A stretch of DNA of 49,183 bases from Rhodococcus triatomae BKS 15-14 (GTDB lineage: Bacteria > Actinomycetota > Actinomycetes > Mycobacteriales > Mycobacteriaceae), in the NCBI GenBank assembly GCA_000341795.1, contig AODO01000049.1:1-49183 (forward strand). Direction: 5' to 3'. Shown here in pieces: positions 9,703-19,659 of this stretch (its first letter is position 1; each line of letters starts with the position of its first letter). Position numbers and translations under genes: made by a program. The notes below the pieces were generated by a model that saw only the letters and a list, made by a program, of their open reading frames with translations, was not told the origin of the DNA and ran no database searches.

Positions 9703-10134
9703 CTACGGCCCCCGCCACACGACGGCGGTGGCGCCGTCGATTTCCATGACGGTGACGGTGGTTCCGGGCGGATACACCTCGGTGTGGTCGAGCGGGCGCG
9801 CGGTCCACACCTCACCCGCGAGTTTGACCTGTCCCTGGTGCTCGGACACCTCTTCCAGCACCAGCGCGTGCTTGCCCGGCAGCGCCGCGGTGTTCGTCGG
9901 CAGCACCGGCGGTGACGCGTAGCGGCGCAGCAGCGCGGGGCGCACCCCGATGAGCAACGCCGCCGACACGAGCGCGAACACCAACGCGTCCACCCACACC
10001 GGGAAGTCCGTCAACGCGCTGAAGCCGGCCGCGGAGAGCGCTCCGCCCGCCAGCATGAGCAGGAAGAAGTCACCCGTGGCGGCTTCCGCCGCCGCGAGCA
10101 GTACGCCTCCGACCAACCAGATCACCGCCGCCAC
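9703..10134 (-). CDS. NfeD-like membrane protein
   Basis: This is a short NfeD of about 143 residues. Two or three transmembrane helices (about residues 3-20, 24-42 and 48-68) are followed by a C-terminal OB-fold of about 60 residues with the strands GKHALVLEEVSEHQGQVKLAGE, WTARP and TTVTVMEIDGATAVVW. It is the usual partner of the neighbouring SPFH protein and acts in the membrane. The start is uncertain: GTG 10134 gives the N-terminus VAAVIWLVGG, and GTG 10143 or 10152 are also in frame. No peptidase domain is present, as expected for the short class. Confidence 0.88.
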   Translation of the reverse strand: MAAVIWLVGGVLLAAAEAATGDFFLLMLAGGALSAAGFSALTDFPVWVDALVFALVSAALLIGVRPALLRRYASPPVLPTNTAALPGKHALVLEEVSEHQGQVKLAGEVWTARPLDHTEVYPPGTTVTVMEIDGATAVVWRGP

Positions 10135-10175
10135 GCCGTCCACTCTAGTCACGGCGGGCGACGGAGGTGGCGGCG

Positions 10176-11000
10176 TCACTCCACGGTGACGAAATCCACC
10201 AGACGCTCGACGGCGCCGATCAGCGGCGCCTCCAGGTCCCGGAAGCTCGACACCGCGCCGTACACCCGTCGCCATCCGTCCTGCGGTGCGCCCCAACCCA
10301 GTTCACGGCACACTCCGGTCTTCCAGTCCTGTCCGCGAGGGATCACCGGCCACGCCGAAATACCCACGGACTTCGGCCGCACGGCCTCCCAGACGTCGAT
10401 GTAGGGATGTCCGGTCACCATCACGTACGGTCCCAGCCCCTGGGTCAGCGCGGTCTCCTTCGACCCCTCGACGAGGTGGTCGGCGAGCACGCCGACCTTC
10501 CGGCCCGGCCCGGGTCCGAACTCCGCGAGCCGTTCCGCGAGATTGTCCAGGCCCTCCAACTGTTCGACCACGACCCCCTCCACTCTCAGGTCGTGGCCCC
10601 ACACCCGTTCGACGATCGCCGCGTCGTGGACCCCTTCGACCCAGATCCGGCTCGGGAGCGCGACACGGGCCTTCACACCCTCGACACGGGTCGAACCGGA
10701 TGCGGAGCGGGTCGGCGCGGCGGGCGTGCGGACGGTCGGCCGGACGAGGGTGACCGGCTTTCCGTCCACGAGGAACGCGGCCTCACGCATCGCGAACAGC
10801 CGGGTCTGTTTCCGGGCGTCCTCCAACCGCACGTAGTCGCCGTCGTAGGTCTTCTCCATTCCCACGACCGCGCCGCACCACCCGGTCGCGGCGTCCTCGA
10901 CGACGAGCCCCCGGTCGGCGGGCACCTTCGGGTACTCCCGGGCACGCCGCCTGGTGTGCCCGTCGAAGATGTTCCCTGCGTACATGTCGCGTCCACTCAC
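10176..11000 (-). CDS. DUF3097 family protein, Toprim-like C-terminal half
   Basis: The protein has 274 residues and belongs to the actinobacterial DUF3097 group. An N-terminal domain (about residues 15-95) contains VEDAATGWCGAVVGMEKTYD and VRLEDARKQTRLFAM. After a Thr/Ala-rich linker, the C-terminal half has IWVEGVHDAAIVERVWGHDL followed by GPYVMVTGHPYIDVWE, reminiscent of a Toprim fold with its Glu and Asp-x-Asp-like acids. That would suggest nucleic-acid chemistry, but this is inference and no function is proven. GTG 11000 lies 8 bases after a TAGCCT box (11009-11014), so the mRNA is probably leaderless. It is divergent from the next gene. Confidence 0.8.
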   Translation of the reverse strand: MSGRDMYAGNIFDGHTRRRAREYPKVPADRGLVVEDAATGWCGAVVGMEKTYDGDYVRLEDARKQTRLFAMREAAFLVDGKPVTLVRPTVRTPAAPTRSASGSTRVEGVKARVALPSRIWVEGVHDAAIVERVWGHDLRVEGVVVEQLEGLDNLAERLAEFGPGPGRKVGVLADHLVEGSKETALTQGLGPYVMVTGHPYIDVWEAVRPKSVGISAWPVIPRGQDWKTGVCRELGWGAPQDGWRRVYGAVSSFRDLEAPLIGAVERLVDFVTVE

Positions 11001-11008
11001 GGTGAACC

Positions 11009-11044
11009 AGGCTAGTGTTCATCACTCCGCGAGGGCCCTAAGCT
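11009..11044. promoter_or_regulatory. Back-to-back leaderless -10 boxes
   Basis: On the minus strand TAGCCT (11014-11009) ends 8 bases before the GTG of the DUF3097 gene. On the plus strand TAAGCT (11039-11044) ends 8 bases before GTG 11053. The two starts are only 52 bases apart, so the two promoters share one short region. I see no convincing -35 box for either. Confidence 0.45.
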
Positions 11045-11052
11045 TGGGTACC

Positions 11053-11862
11053 GTGTCCTGCCCCAGCATCACTTTCACCCTGTGGTCGGCGTCGTGGCTC
11101 GCCGGCGCCACCGCACCGGACGACGTGATCGACGCCGTCCGGGCGTGGGCGCCGATGCATCTCGTGGGCGCAGCCGACGCGGAGGTCGCGATGCGCTGGG
11201 AGCTGCCATGGCCCGACCCGACCGACGCCGGACCGGTCACTCTGCTGCAGGCGGTGCGCGCGGTGACGACCGCGGTCCCCGGGGCGGCACCGACCCTCGT
11301 GCTGCCCGCGGCAGGTGACGTCCGGGGGCTGCCCGCCGGCACCGCATTCGCCGCCGCCGCGCTCGACGCCGGGCAGGGCGTGCTCGTCGGCGTTCCCGGG
11401 GATCCCGGGATCGGTATCGTGCCGACTGTCGAAGGTCCGGATGTGTTGCGCTGGACGGTGTTCGGCGTCCCTGCACTTCCGCTGCCCACCGAGTCCACCG
11501 GGCTGGGCGAGGCCGAGTACGCGCTGCGCGAGGCGGTCCGCGACGCCGCGGATGCACTGTCGTCGATGAGAGGCGGCTACTCGGCGGCCGCCGGCGACCC
11601 GCGTGCCCGGATCGCGGCGGCACTCGCGGACGTCGCACACCACACCACCCCGGAGGGCACGCCGCCGCGGGTGCTGCGGATCCTGGACACCGCGGACCAG
11701 GTCGCCGCGATCCTCACCGTTGCGGGCGAGTCGTCGGGTCGCGCCCAGAGCGCGGCGGGCACGGCGGCCCGGGACGACACCCTGCGACCGCTGTGGGCGG
11801 CGGTGCGCAGCGCCCGGACCGCCGCCGTCACGTCCTGCGTGCGGGCCGGTCACATCCGCTGA
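11053..11862 (+). CDS. Conserved-looking actinobacterial protein of unknown function
   Basis: The product has 269 residues, is Ala/Val/Gly-rich and has no transmembrane helix or signal peptide. The N-terminus reads SITFTLWSASWLAGATAPDD. Later come a strand-turn region PTLVLPAAGDVRGLPAGTAFA and GVLVGVPGDPGIGIVP. The C-terminal 110 residues are helical with many Ala and Arg. The codon pattern is that of a real gene. I do not recognise the family and propose no function. GTG 11053 is chosen because it sits 8 bases after TAAGCT (11039-11044), indicating a leaderless start. An in-frame extension upstream would run through the divergent promoter. Confidence 0.6.
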   Translation: MSCPSITFTLWSASWLAGATAPDDVIDAVRAWAPMHLVGAADAEVAMRWELPWPDPTDAGPVTLLQAVRAVTTAVPGAAPTLVLPAAGDVRGLPAGTAFAAAALDAGQGVLVGVPGDPGIGIVPTVEGPDVLRWTVFGVPALPLPTESTGLGEAEYALREAVRDAADALSSMRGGYSAAAGDPRARIAAALADVAHHTTPEGTPPRVLRILDTADQVAAILTVAGESSGRAQSAAGTAARDDTLRPLWAAVRSARTAAVTSCVRAGHIR

Positions 11863-11977
11863 CCACACGGTTCTAGCCCCGGGCGCCCACCTGCCGCCGG
11901 GCCTCGCCTGACACCCGACACCGCGACCACCGCGGTGGGACACTGGGACGGCACGCCGCACGCGACCCACGGATCGA

Positions 11978-13309
11978 GTGTCCATGACCACATCGCCGCC
12001 CATCGGGTCCCGGCTGGTCGTCGGATCGTACGTCGACATGGCCGGAGTGGCCCGCGCCAAGGCGATGCCCACGAGCCGCCTGGACACGTTCGTCACCGCG
12101 GGGGCGGGCGTGTCGCCGTCGTGGTTGGTGTTCTGCGTGGACGACCACCTCGCCTTCACCCCGAGCATGTCCGTGGTGGGCGATCTGCGACTGCGGATCA
12201 CCACCGACGGCGTGCGCGACATCGGAAACGGAATGCTCTGGGCTCCAGCCGATCTCACCCATCAGGACGGCGCGCCCTCGCCGGGCTGTCCGCGTCACGC
12301 GCTACGCCGCGCCGTCTCCCGACTCGGTACGAGCGGCGTGACGGCGCGGGTCGGCCACGAGCTCGAGTTCACGCTCTTCCGCGCTCCGGCCGCAGCAGGG
12401 AACGCCGACGACGGACGGTGGGCCGCATACGGACTCGAATCGATTCTGCGGCAGGAGAAATTCGTCGCCGACGTGCTCGTGGCCGCCGAGCGTGCCGGGC
12501 TCCCCGTCGATCAGGTGCACGCCGAGTACGGGCCGAACCAGTTCGAGCTCTCCCTCGGCCCGGCGGACCCGGTCACGGCGGCCGACCGGACAATACTGGC
12601 TCGCACTCTGGTGTGCGCCGCCGCCCGCGCCAACGGGATGATCGCGTCGTTCTCGCCACAGCCCACCGTCGACGGCGCAGGAAACGGCGCCCATCTGCAC
12701 CTGTCTCTGTGGCGCGACGGATCTCCGCTGTTCTCCGGCGGTCCCGGCCCGCACGGACTCACCGACGCAGGCGCCGGCGCGATCGCCGGACTGATCTCCG
12801 ATCTCCCCGACTTCCCGCTGGTCCTGACCGGTTCGGCGGTGTCACATCTGCGAATGCGTCCCGACAACTGGGCGGGCGTGCACTGCTGCTGGGGCCTGGA
12901 GAATCGCGAGGCCGCCGTCCGCCTGTGCGCCGACACCGCGGGCAATCCCGCCGGCGCACACATCGAGGTCAAGCCCGTGGATCCGGCGGCCAACCCCTAC
13001 CTCGCATCCGCCGCGGTGCTCGGCGCGCTGTCTGCAGGCATCACTCGCGGGCTTCCGCCGCCCCCGGAGGTGGCGGTCAACCCGGTCGACTTGACGCCGC
13101 AGGACCGCGCCACGGCCGGAGTCACCCTCCTGTCGACCGACCCGCCCGTGATGCTCGACCGGTTCGCCGGCTCACAGCTCGCGAAGGACGTGTTCCCGGC
13201 GCTGCTGCGCGAGGCCGTACACCGGGTCCGGTCTCACGAGTGGGAACGGTATCGGGATCTTCCCGCCGAGCAGTCGACGTCCCTGCTGAGATTCGCGTGG
13301 ACGAACTGA
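11978..13309 (+). CDS. Glutamine synthetase family protein
   Basis: The protein of about 443 residues is a divergent member of the glutamine synthetase fold. Catalytic-domain landmarks are present: HELEFTL near residue 125 (metal-binding Glu), AEYGPNQFELSL near 180, GNGAHLHLSLW near 235 (the His-containing ATP/glutamate loop), RPDNWAG near 295 and VDPAANPYLASAAVLGA near 335. The N-terminal domain is short and the substrate loop differs from true GlnA, so it more likely joins glutamate to an amine (gamma-glutamyl ligase type) than makes glutamine. The substrate is unknown. The start could be GTG 11978 or ATG 11984, two codons inside. It is convergent with the small secreted protein gene. Confidence 0.85.
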   Translation: MSMTTSPPIGSRLVVGSYVDMAGVARAKAMPTSRLDTFVTAGAGVSPSWLVFCVDDHLAFTPSMSVVGDLRLRITTDGVRDIGNGMLWAPADLTHQDGAPSPGCPRHALRRAVSRLGTSGVTARVGHELEFTLFRAPAAAGNADDGRWAAYGLESILRQEKFVADVLVAAERAGLPVDQVHAEYGPNQFELSLGPADPVTAADRTILARTLVCAAARANGMIASFSPQPTVDGAGNGAHLHLSLWRDGSPLFSGGPGPHGLTDAGAGAIAGLISDLPDFPLVLTGSAVSHLRMRPDNWAGVHCCWGLENREAAVRLCADTAGNPAGAHIEVKPVDPAANPYLASAAVLGALSAGITRGLPPPPEVAVNPVDLTPQDRATAGVTLLSTDPPVMLDRFAGSQLAKDVFPALLREAVHRVRSHEWERYRDLPAEQSTSLLRFAWTN

Positions 13310-13319
13310 GCGCCCCGGG

Positions 13320-13628
13320 TCACGTCATACCGAAGGTGTAGATCCGGCACCCGCGAATGTTCGCGGCGCCGACCACGTCGACAGCGCGATCGGAATCGCC
13401 CTTCTCCACGAGATTGTTCGCCAGTCGCGCCTGGTCCTGGCAGTAGCCGATGAGGTCCCTGTCCTCCGGCGGGTTGCTCACGTACGCGTCACCGGCTGCT
13501 GCACTCGCACCCAGCGGGGAGAGCACGCAGGCAGCGCAGATGCCGGCGGCGACGACGGCGACACGACGGCGAGCGCGAGCGAACCGCGATCTCGGGAAGC
13601 GGACCGTTTCTGTGGTGAGGAGAGTCAT
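13320..13628 (-). CDS. Small secreted protein with two cysteines, unknown function
   Basis: The product has 102 residues. A basic N-terminus (RFPRSRFARARRRVAVV) and hydrophobic core (AAGICAACVLSPLGASAAAG) form a Sec signal peptide, probably cut after ASA near residue 44. The mature part of about 58 residues has one Cys in GYCQDQARLANNL and one in IRGCRIYTF, likely a disulfide. A strong ribosome-binding site GAGAGGAG precedes ATG 13628. It resembles the many small secreted helical proteins of Mycobacteriales (DUF732-like), but the match is too weak to name. It is downstream of hemH with about 100 bases between, and convergent with the glutamine synthetase gene. Confidence 0.7.
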   Translation of the reverse strand: MTLLTTETVRFPRSRFARARRRVAVVAAGICAACVLSPLGASAAAGDAYVSNPPEDRDLIGYCQDQARLANNLVEKGDSDRAVDVVGAANIRGCRIYTFGMT

Positions 13629-13726
13629 CGACGACTCCTCTCGGTAGGAGCGTTCACGACACGTCCCATCCTGCCCCGTGACGCGCCGCCGCACCAGGGC
13701 CCGGCCCGTCGGCGACTTCGAGCGGG

Positions 13727-14773
13727 TCAGGTCCGGGTCGGCCGTGCCGCGGGCACACAGCAGTCGACGGCGCACAGCGCACCGTTCGTTCCGACGCCGT
13801 ACAACGGCTCGCGGCCGAGCCGGCGCGCAGGGGCACCGTCGGTGCGCTCGGCCACCAGTTCGGCGATCATCGCCGCGAATCGGGGGTCGGTTCCGGGTGT
13901 GCCCGCACGGGCGAACCCGAGCCCCAACTCGGCGGCCCGGTCCCGCGCCTCGGTGTCCAGGTCCCAGATGACCTCGAGGTGGTCGGACACGAATCCGATC
14001 GGGCACACGACGACGGCGTCCGCGCCCGCGGCGGCGACGGTGTCGAGGTGATCGCAGACGTCCGGATCGAGCCACGGGATCTGTGGTGGCCCCGACCGCG
14101 ACTGCCAGACCAGGTCGTACTCCGTCGCCCCCACGGCCGCCGCGCACAGCCGAGCCGCCTCTGCAACCTGTCTGCTGTACAGCCGGCCGCCGTCCGCGGC
14201 CGGACCGCCGGTCACGTCGGCGGACACCGGCACAGAATGGGCGGTGAACACGAGCCGGGCACCGTCCCGCTGCGCGGCGGGCAGCTCGGCGCGGGCGGCG
14301 GTGACGGCGTCCGCGAACGCGGCGATCATCAGCGGGTGGTCGTAGTACTGCCGAAGCTTGGTCAGCTGCGGTGCACCGTCCACGGCGTCCCGGGCCCGGG
14401 CGATGTCCTCGTGGTACTGCCTGCACCCGGAGTAGCCACCCCAGGCCGAGGTGGCGAACACGAGCGCCGATCGGACACCGTCGTCGCGCATGCGGGCCAC
14501 GGTGTCCTCGATCATGGGATGCCAGTTGCGGTTACCGAAGTACACGGGCAGTTCGGTTCCCGTGGAGGCGAACTCGGATTCCACCGCCGCGATGATGTCG
14601 CGGTTGAGCCGATTGATCGGAGACACCCCACCGAAGTGCAGGTAGTGCTCGACCACCTCGTCGAGGCGCTCGGCCGGCACCCCCCTGCCGCGGGTGACGT
14701 TCTCGAGGAACGGCCGGACGTCGGCGGGCTTCTCGGGTCCGCCGAAGGAGAGCAGCAGGAGGGCGTCGTACAC
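13727..14773 (-). CDS. hemH: Ferrochelatase / coproporphyrin ferrochelatase
   Basis: The enzyme inserts ferrous iron into a porphyrin; in Actinobacteria the substrate is coproporphyrin III. The 348-residue protein shows the family pattern: [22 protein letters not shown] at the N-terminus, [21 protein letters not shown], the active-site region LVFTAHSVP with its His, [21 protein letters not shown], and [18 protein letters not shown] with Glu. A Cys-rich tail CAVDCCVP close to the C-terminus could ligate a [2Fe-2S] cluster, as in several actinobacterial ferrochelatases. GTG 14773 begins 4 bases after the inhA stop, so it belongs to the fabG1-inhA-hemH operon. Confidence 0.95.
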   Translation of the reverse strand: MYDALLLLSFGGPEKPADVRPFLENVTRGRGVPAERLDEVVEHYLHFGGVSPINRLNRDIIAAVESEFASTGTELPVYFGNRNWHPMIEDTVARMRDDGVRSALVFATSAWGGYSGCRQYHEDIARARDAVDGAPQLTKLRQYYDHPLMIAAFADAVTAARAELPAAQRDGARLVFTAHSVPVSADVTGGPAADGGRLYSRQVAEAARLCAAAVGATEYDLVWQSRSGPPQIPWLDPDVCDHLDTVAAAGADAVVVCPIGFVSDHLEVIWDLDTEARDRAAELGLGFARAGTPGTDPRFAAMIAELVAERTDGAPARRLGREPLYGVGTNGALCAVDCCVPAARPTRT

Positions 14774-14777
14774 GATC

Positions 14778-15611
14778 TCAGCCCATGAAGTTGTCGGGGA
14801 ACCAGGTGTTGTGGCTGGCCCCGCCGTCGACGTAGATGATCGAGCCGGTGGTGGCGGGCAGGAAGTCCGACAGCACGGCGCAGACGCTGGTGCCCACGAC
14901 ACTCGGATCGTCCACGTTCCAGCCGATCGGCGACGCGCCGTCCCAGTAGTCGTTGAGCATGTTCAGCTTCTTGGCGTCGTCGGTGGCCGTACCCGAGATC
15001 GCCTTGGCCGCAAGCGTCTTGATCGGGCCGGCGGCGACCAGGTTGGACCGGACCTTCTTGGCGTAGCCGACCTCGCGTGCGACGTACCGGTTGACCGACT
15101 CCAGGGCGGCCTTCGCGACGCCCATCCAGTTGTAGTCGGGCATGGCGGTGCGCGGGTCGAAGTCCATGCCGACGATCGAACCGCGCTCGTTCATGACGGG
15201 CAGCACGGCGCGGGCGAGGGACGCGTAGCTCCACGCGGAGATCTCGAACGCCTTCGCGACGTCGGGTCCGGGGCCCTCGAGGAAGGGCACGGCGTCCGGG
15301 CCCATCAGGGTCTTGGGCGCGAACGCGATCGAGTGGACGACACCGTCGAGTCCTTCGGGTGCCAGCTCACGGACCTTGTCGGCGAGCCCGCCGAGGTACT
15401 CCTCGTCCGTCACGTCGAGCGGAATGGCCGGCGGAACCGGCTGCGGCAGCCGCTGGGCGATTCGGTCGATCAGGCGCAGCCGCTCGGGGATGCCGGTGAT
15501 GATCACCTTCGCACCCTGCTCCTGGGCGACCTTCGCGGTGTGGAACGCGATGGAGGCATCGGTGATGATGCCCGTCACGAGAATTGTCTTGCCTTCGAGC
15601 AGTCCGCCCAT
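14778..15611 (-). CDS. inhA: NADH-dependent enoyl-ACP reductase of FAS-II
   Basis: This enzyme reduces long-chain trans-2-enoyl-ACP during elongation of mycolic acid precursors and is the isoniazid target in mycobacteria. It has 277 residues. The nucleotide site begins [17 protein letters not shown]. The catalytic pair is Tyr160 and Lys167 in [11 protein letters not shown]. Residues that matter for isoniazid-NAD binding in M. tuberculosis are unchanged at Ile16, Ile21, Ser94 and Ile95, while the next residue is Ala96 instead of Gly. The ribosome-binding site AGAGGAG lies before ATG 15611. It is second in fabG1-inhA-hemH, with 53 bases after fabG1. Its presence indicates a mycolate-making organism. 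Confidence 0.97.
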   Translation of the reverse strand: MGGLLEGKTILVTGIITDASIAFHTAKVAQEQGAKVIITGIPERLRLIDRIAQRLPQPVPPAIPLDVTDEEYLGGLADKVRELAPEGLDGVVHSIAFAPKTLMGPDAVPFLEGPGPDVAKAFEISAWSYASLARAVLPVMNERGSIVGMDFDPRTAMPDYNWMGVAKAALESVNRYVAREVGYAKKVRSNLVAAGPIKTLAAKAISGTATDDAKKLNMLNDYWDGASPIGWNVDDPSVVGTSVCAVLSDFLPATTGSIIYVDGGASHNTWFPDNFMG

Positions 15612-15664
15612 GGTTGTGCTCCTCTTGAGGTGAAAGTCGTGCTGTACGAGAAGGTTCGGGGCGG

Positions 15665-16399
<735 letters not shown>

Positions 16400-16449
16400 T
16401 CTGTTGTGGGAGGGTCAGCCGGCAGCACATTGTGTCAGGCGCCTCGACG

Positions 16450-17430
16450 TCACGGCAGCCGTTGGCGCATAACCAGTGCCGCGGCGAGTCCGCCGGCGGT
16501 GAAGAGGACGCCGAGCACGAGCCAGGCACGGCTGGCGTCACCACGGGTGATCTCGAAACCGATCTGCTCCTCGAGGGTGTCGTACACCTTGTTGAGCTCC
16601 TCGAGACTGGACGCGGTGAAGAACGAGCCGCCCGACAGGTTCGCGATCTCACGCAGCGACGGGTCGTCGACCGGCACGGCGATCCGTTCGTCGCCGATGT
16701 CGACTGTGCCGTACGACGTTCCGAACGAGATCGTGGAGATCGGGACACCACGTTCCTTCGCCTCGCTGGCCGCCGTGTACCCGCCGCGTTCGTCGTCGGG
16801 ACTGTCGGGCACCGTCTGCTTGCCGTCGGACAGCAGCACGATCCGGGCCGGCGGGACCTGGTCGCCGCCGCCGAGCACCGCGCCGAGTGTCTCGATCGAC
16901 TGCAGCGACGTGAAGATCGCCTCACCGGTCGCGGTCCGTTCGGCGAGCGTGAGGTGATCGATCGCGGCCTTCGTCTCCTCGCGGTTGACGGTCGGCGAGA
17001 CGAGCACGGAGGCCGTGCCCGCGAACGCGACCAGTCCGAGGTTGATGCCGGGGGTCAGGCCGTCGGCGAACTGTTTCGCGGCTTCCTGCGCCGCGGCGAG
17101 CCGGGTGGGGGCGACGTCGGTCGATTTCATCGACAGCGACACGTCGATCACCAGCATCACCGTCGCCCGGTTGCGCGGCACCTTCTGATCGGAGGTCGGG
17201 CCGGCGAGCGCGACGGTCAGCAGCGTCAGTCCGACGAGGACGAGCGCGGTCGGCAGGTGACGCAGCCGGCCCGGCCGGGCGGGAGCGACCTTCTCGAGCA
17301 GTTCCAGGTTCGAGAAGCGCAGCATGTTGCGCTGGCGGCGGCGCTGCGCCAGGACGTACGCGGCGGCGAGCGCTGCCACGACGACGAGGAACGCCAGCCA
17401 CCACGGCGATGCGAACTGGTTCAGGCTCAC
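16450..17430 (-). CDS. VWA-domain membrane protein of the MoxR cassette
   Basis: The protein has 326 residues. Two N-terminal transmembrane helices (about 10-28 and 60-77) flank a basic cytoplasmic stretch. A von Willebrand A domain (about 90-280) has an intact MIDAS motif DVSLS at 96-100 and [10 protein letters not shown]-terminal helix (about 298-320) ends the protein. In MoxR cassettes such proteins act with the AAA+ ATPase as metal-dependent chaperones at the membrane. The GTG start overlaps the DUF58 stop by 4 bases. It resembles Rv1481 of M. tuberculosis by position. Confidence 0.9.
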   Translation of the reverse strand: MSLNQFASPWWLAFLVVVAALAAAYVLAQRRRQRNMLRFSNLELLEKVAPARPGRLRHLPTALVLVGLTLLTVALAGPTSDQKVPRNRATVMLVIDVSLSMKSTDVAPTRLAAAQEAAKQFADGLTPGINLGLVAFAGTASVLVSPTVNREETKAAIDHLTLAERTATGEAIFTSLQSIETLGAVLGGGDQVPPARIVLLSDGKQTVPDSPDDERGGYTAASEAKERGVPISTISFGTSYGTVDIGDERIAVPVDDPSLREIANLSGGSFFTASSLEELNKVYDTLEEQIGFEITRGDASRAWLVLGVLFTAGGLAAALVMRQRLP

Positions 17431-18479
17431 TGGCGCGCCGCTCGATTCACCCGGGAACCATAGCTGTGCCGCCGGGCCGCGACGAAGCGAACGACGTCGG
17501 CGATCCAGTCCCGGTCCGTCCGCAGTCCCAGTACCGGCGCACCGCACCGGCGCAGCGCCTGCTCGACGTCCAGGCGGTGTTGCTGCGCGGCCGCGGCGAA
17601 GTCGGCGCGCAGACGCGGGGTCGTCGAGAACTCGCGGGTGCGCCCGGTTTCCGGGTCGTGCAGTACGACGTCCCCGAGGTCGGGAAGTTCGAGATCCCGC
17701 GGGTCGAGCACCTCGACCCCGAGCAGGTCGTGGCGACCGGAGACCGCCCGCAGCGAGCGCTCCCAGTCGAGCGGCCCGAGGAAGTCGCTGATCACCACCG
17801 CCAGCCCGCGCCGGCGTTGCGGCCTGCGCAGCGACTCGATCGCACCCTTGAGGTCGCCGCGCACCCCGTCGGGGGCGTGCGGGGTGGTGGCGATGGTGCG
17901 GAGCATCGCGCGGGCGTGGAGTTGTCCGCCCCGTGCCGGGATCCGCACCACCCGGTGGCCGGTGGTGACGATGGCGCCGATCCGGTTGCCGCCGCCGCTG
18001 GTCAGGTGGGCGACCGCGGCCGCAGCCGCGACCGCCAGGTCCCGCTTCTCGGCACCGGTGGTGCCGAAGTCGAGGCTGGCGGACAGGTCGACGACGAGCC
18101 AGGTCTCGAGTTCGCGGTCGGCGACGGACTGCCGAACGTGGGGATGGGTGGTCCGGGCGGTCACCGACCAGTCCATCTGCCGGACGTCGTCGCCCGGCTG
18201 GTACATGCGGGCGTCGCCGGGTTCGGTGCCGGGACCGGGGATGAGACCGAGGTGCTCGCCGTGGAGCACGCCGTCGAGGCGGCGCCGAACCGTCAGCTCC
18301 AGTGTCCGCAACGCCGCCGACAGCTCGGGATCGCGCAGCTGCCCCGATCGCAGGGACGGCAGCGGCGAGCCGCTCGGGTGTCCCTGCGGCGAGCCGCTCG
18401 GGTGTCCCTGCGGTGACCCGCTCGAACCTGCCGGCGGCGAGCTGTTCGGATTGGCTGCCGGCGAGCCGGGCACCGTCAC
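17427..18479 (-). CDS. DUF58 protein of the MoxR cassette with repeat-rich N-terminus
   Basis: This 350-residue protein is predicted cytoplasmic. The DUF58 domain (about 100-330) contains [18 protein letters not shown] and a VWA-like strand [13 protein letters not shown]. The first 45 residues are a Gly/Ser/Pro/His-rich extension in which the 8-residue unit GSPQGHPS occurs twice and degenerate copies follow. This extension is encoded by a 24-bp tandem repeat and is not part of the DUF58 domain. GTG 18479 overlaps the moxR stop (GTGA). A start further inside, near [11 protein letters not shown], would remove the repeat and is possible. By position it corresponds to Rv1480. Confidence 0.88.
   Translation of the reverse strand: MTVPGSPAANPNSSPPAGSSGSPQGHPSGSPQGHPSGSPLPSLRSGQLRDPELSAALRTLELTVRRRLDGVLHGEHLGLIPGPGTEPGDARMYQPGDDVRQMDWSVTARTTHPHVRQSVADRELETWLVVDLSASLDFGTTGAEKRDLAVAAAAAVAHLTSGGGNRIGAIVTTGHRVVRIPARGGQLHARAMLRTIATTPHAPDGVRGDLKGAIESLRRPQRRRGLAVVISDFLGPLDWERSLRAVSGRHDLLGVEVLDPRDLELPDLGDVVLHDPETGRTREFSTTPRLRADFAAAAQQHRLDVEQALRRCGAPVLGLRTDRDWIADVVRFVAARRHSYGSRVNRAARQ
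18364..18468. repeat. Degenerate 24-bp tandem repeat in the DUF58 N-terminus
   Basis: Two copies of a 24-base unit (18364-18387 and 18388-18411) are identical. Three weaker copies follow in register (18412-18435, 18436-18459 and from 18460), all starting GGCGAGC or GGTGACC. The period is a multiple of three, so copy-number change would keep the DUF58 reading frame. Confidence 0.85.
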
Positions 18480-19612
18480 CGCTGTGCGCCTCCGACGGGC
18501 GCGGACGGTCCGGGAACCGCCGCCGGGGCGGGGGTGGGCACGGGTGCGACGGGCTGCGCCGCGACCTGCGGGAGCCCGACCGTCTGGAGCACCCGGGTGA
18601 TCACGTCGTCGGGGTTCACCTCGTCCGCGAGTGCGTCGTAGGACAGCACGAGACGGTGCCGCAGGACGTCCGGGATGACGTCGAGGACGTCCTGTGGGAC
18701 CACGTAGTCCCGGCCGCGCAGCATGGCCAGTGCGCGGGAGGCCGAGATGATGCCGAGGGTGGCGCGCGGCGATGCGCCGTACGAGATCCAGCCGGCGACG
18801 TCGGTCAGTCCGAACGACTCGGGTGTCCGTGTCGCGGCGATCACACGGACCACGTAGTCGACGAGGGCGTGGTGAACGAACACGCCGGACGCAGTCTTCT
18901 GCAGCCGGATCAGGTCGTCGGGGTCGAGCACCTGGCGGGGCTCCGGCGCCGCGACGCCCATCCGGTAGACGATCTCGCGCTCTTCCTCGACGGACGGGTA
19001 GTCGACGAGGACCTTGAACAGGAAGCGGTCGCGCTGGGCCTCGGGCAGCGGGTACACGCCCTCGTTCTCGATCGGGTTCTGGGTGGCCATGACGAGGAAC
19101 GGGTCGGGCATCGGGAAGGTCTTCCCGCCGATGGTCACGTGCCGCTCGGCCATCACCTCGAGCAGCGCCGACTGCACCTTGGCCGGGGCTCGGTTGATCT
19201 CGTCGGCGAGGAGGAAGTTCGCGACGACGGGACCGAGTTCGGTGTCGAACTCCTCGCGGCCCTGGCGGTAGATCCGGGTGCCGACGAGGTCCGTCGGCAC
19301 CAGGTCGGGGGTGAACTGCACACGCGAGAAGCTGCCACCGACCACGGTCGCGAAGGTTTCGACGGCGAGCGTCTTGGCGACACCCGGCACGCCTTCGAGC
19401 AGTACGTGACCTTTGGCGAGGAGGCCGACGAGGATGCGTTCGACCAGCCGGTCCTGACCGACGATGACGCGCTTGACCTCGAAGATCACCTTCTCCAGCA
19501 GTTGGGCCTCGGACTGGACGTCCGCCGCGGTCGTGGACACCGCGTCCGCCTTCGCCGTGCCGTCGGTCTTCGCCGCGGCTGCGAGATCACGGCCCGCACC
19601 CTGTGAGGTCAC
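18476..19612 (-). CDS. moxR: MoxR-family AAA+ ATPase
   Basis: The protein has 378 residues. The AAA+ core carries Walker A GVPGVAKT at 74-81, Walker [11 protein letters not shown], sensor 1 MATQNP and a lid domain with [19 protein letters not shown]. The last 35 residues are a Pro/Ala-rich tail not needed for the fold. MoxR proteins act as chaperones with VWA partners, here the two genes that follow with 4-base overlaps (moxR, DUF58, VWA). GTG 19612 is preferred; a TTG one codon earlier is also in frame. The order matches Rv1479-Rv1481, next to cell-wall genes. Confidence 0.94.
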   Translation of the reverse strand: MTSQGAGRDLAAAAKTDGTAKADAVSTTAADVQSEAQLLEKVIFEVKRVIVGQDRLVERILVGLLAKGHVLLEGVPGVAKTLAVETFATVVGGSFSRVQFTPDLVPTDLVGTRIYRQGREEFDTELGPVVANFLLADEINRAPAKVQSALLEVMAERHVTIGGKTFPMPDPFLVMATQNPIENEGVYPLPEAQRDRFLFKVLVDYPSVEEEREIVYRMGVAAPEPRQVLDPDDLIRLQKTASGVFVHHALVDYVVRVIAATRTPESFGLTDVAGWISYGASPRATLGIISASRALAMLRGRDYVVPQDVLDVIPDVLRHRLVLSYDALADEVNPDDVITRVLQTVGLPQVAAQPVAPVPTPAPAAVPGPSAPVGGAQR

Positions 19613-19659
19613 CAAGAATCCACCACTTTCACTCCCCCGAGCCCACTCGACCGAGCGGA

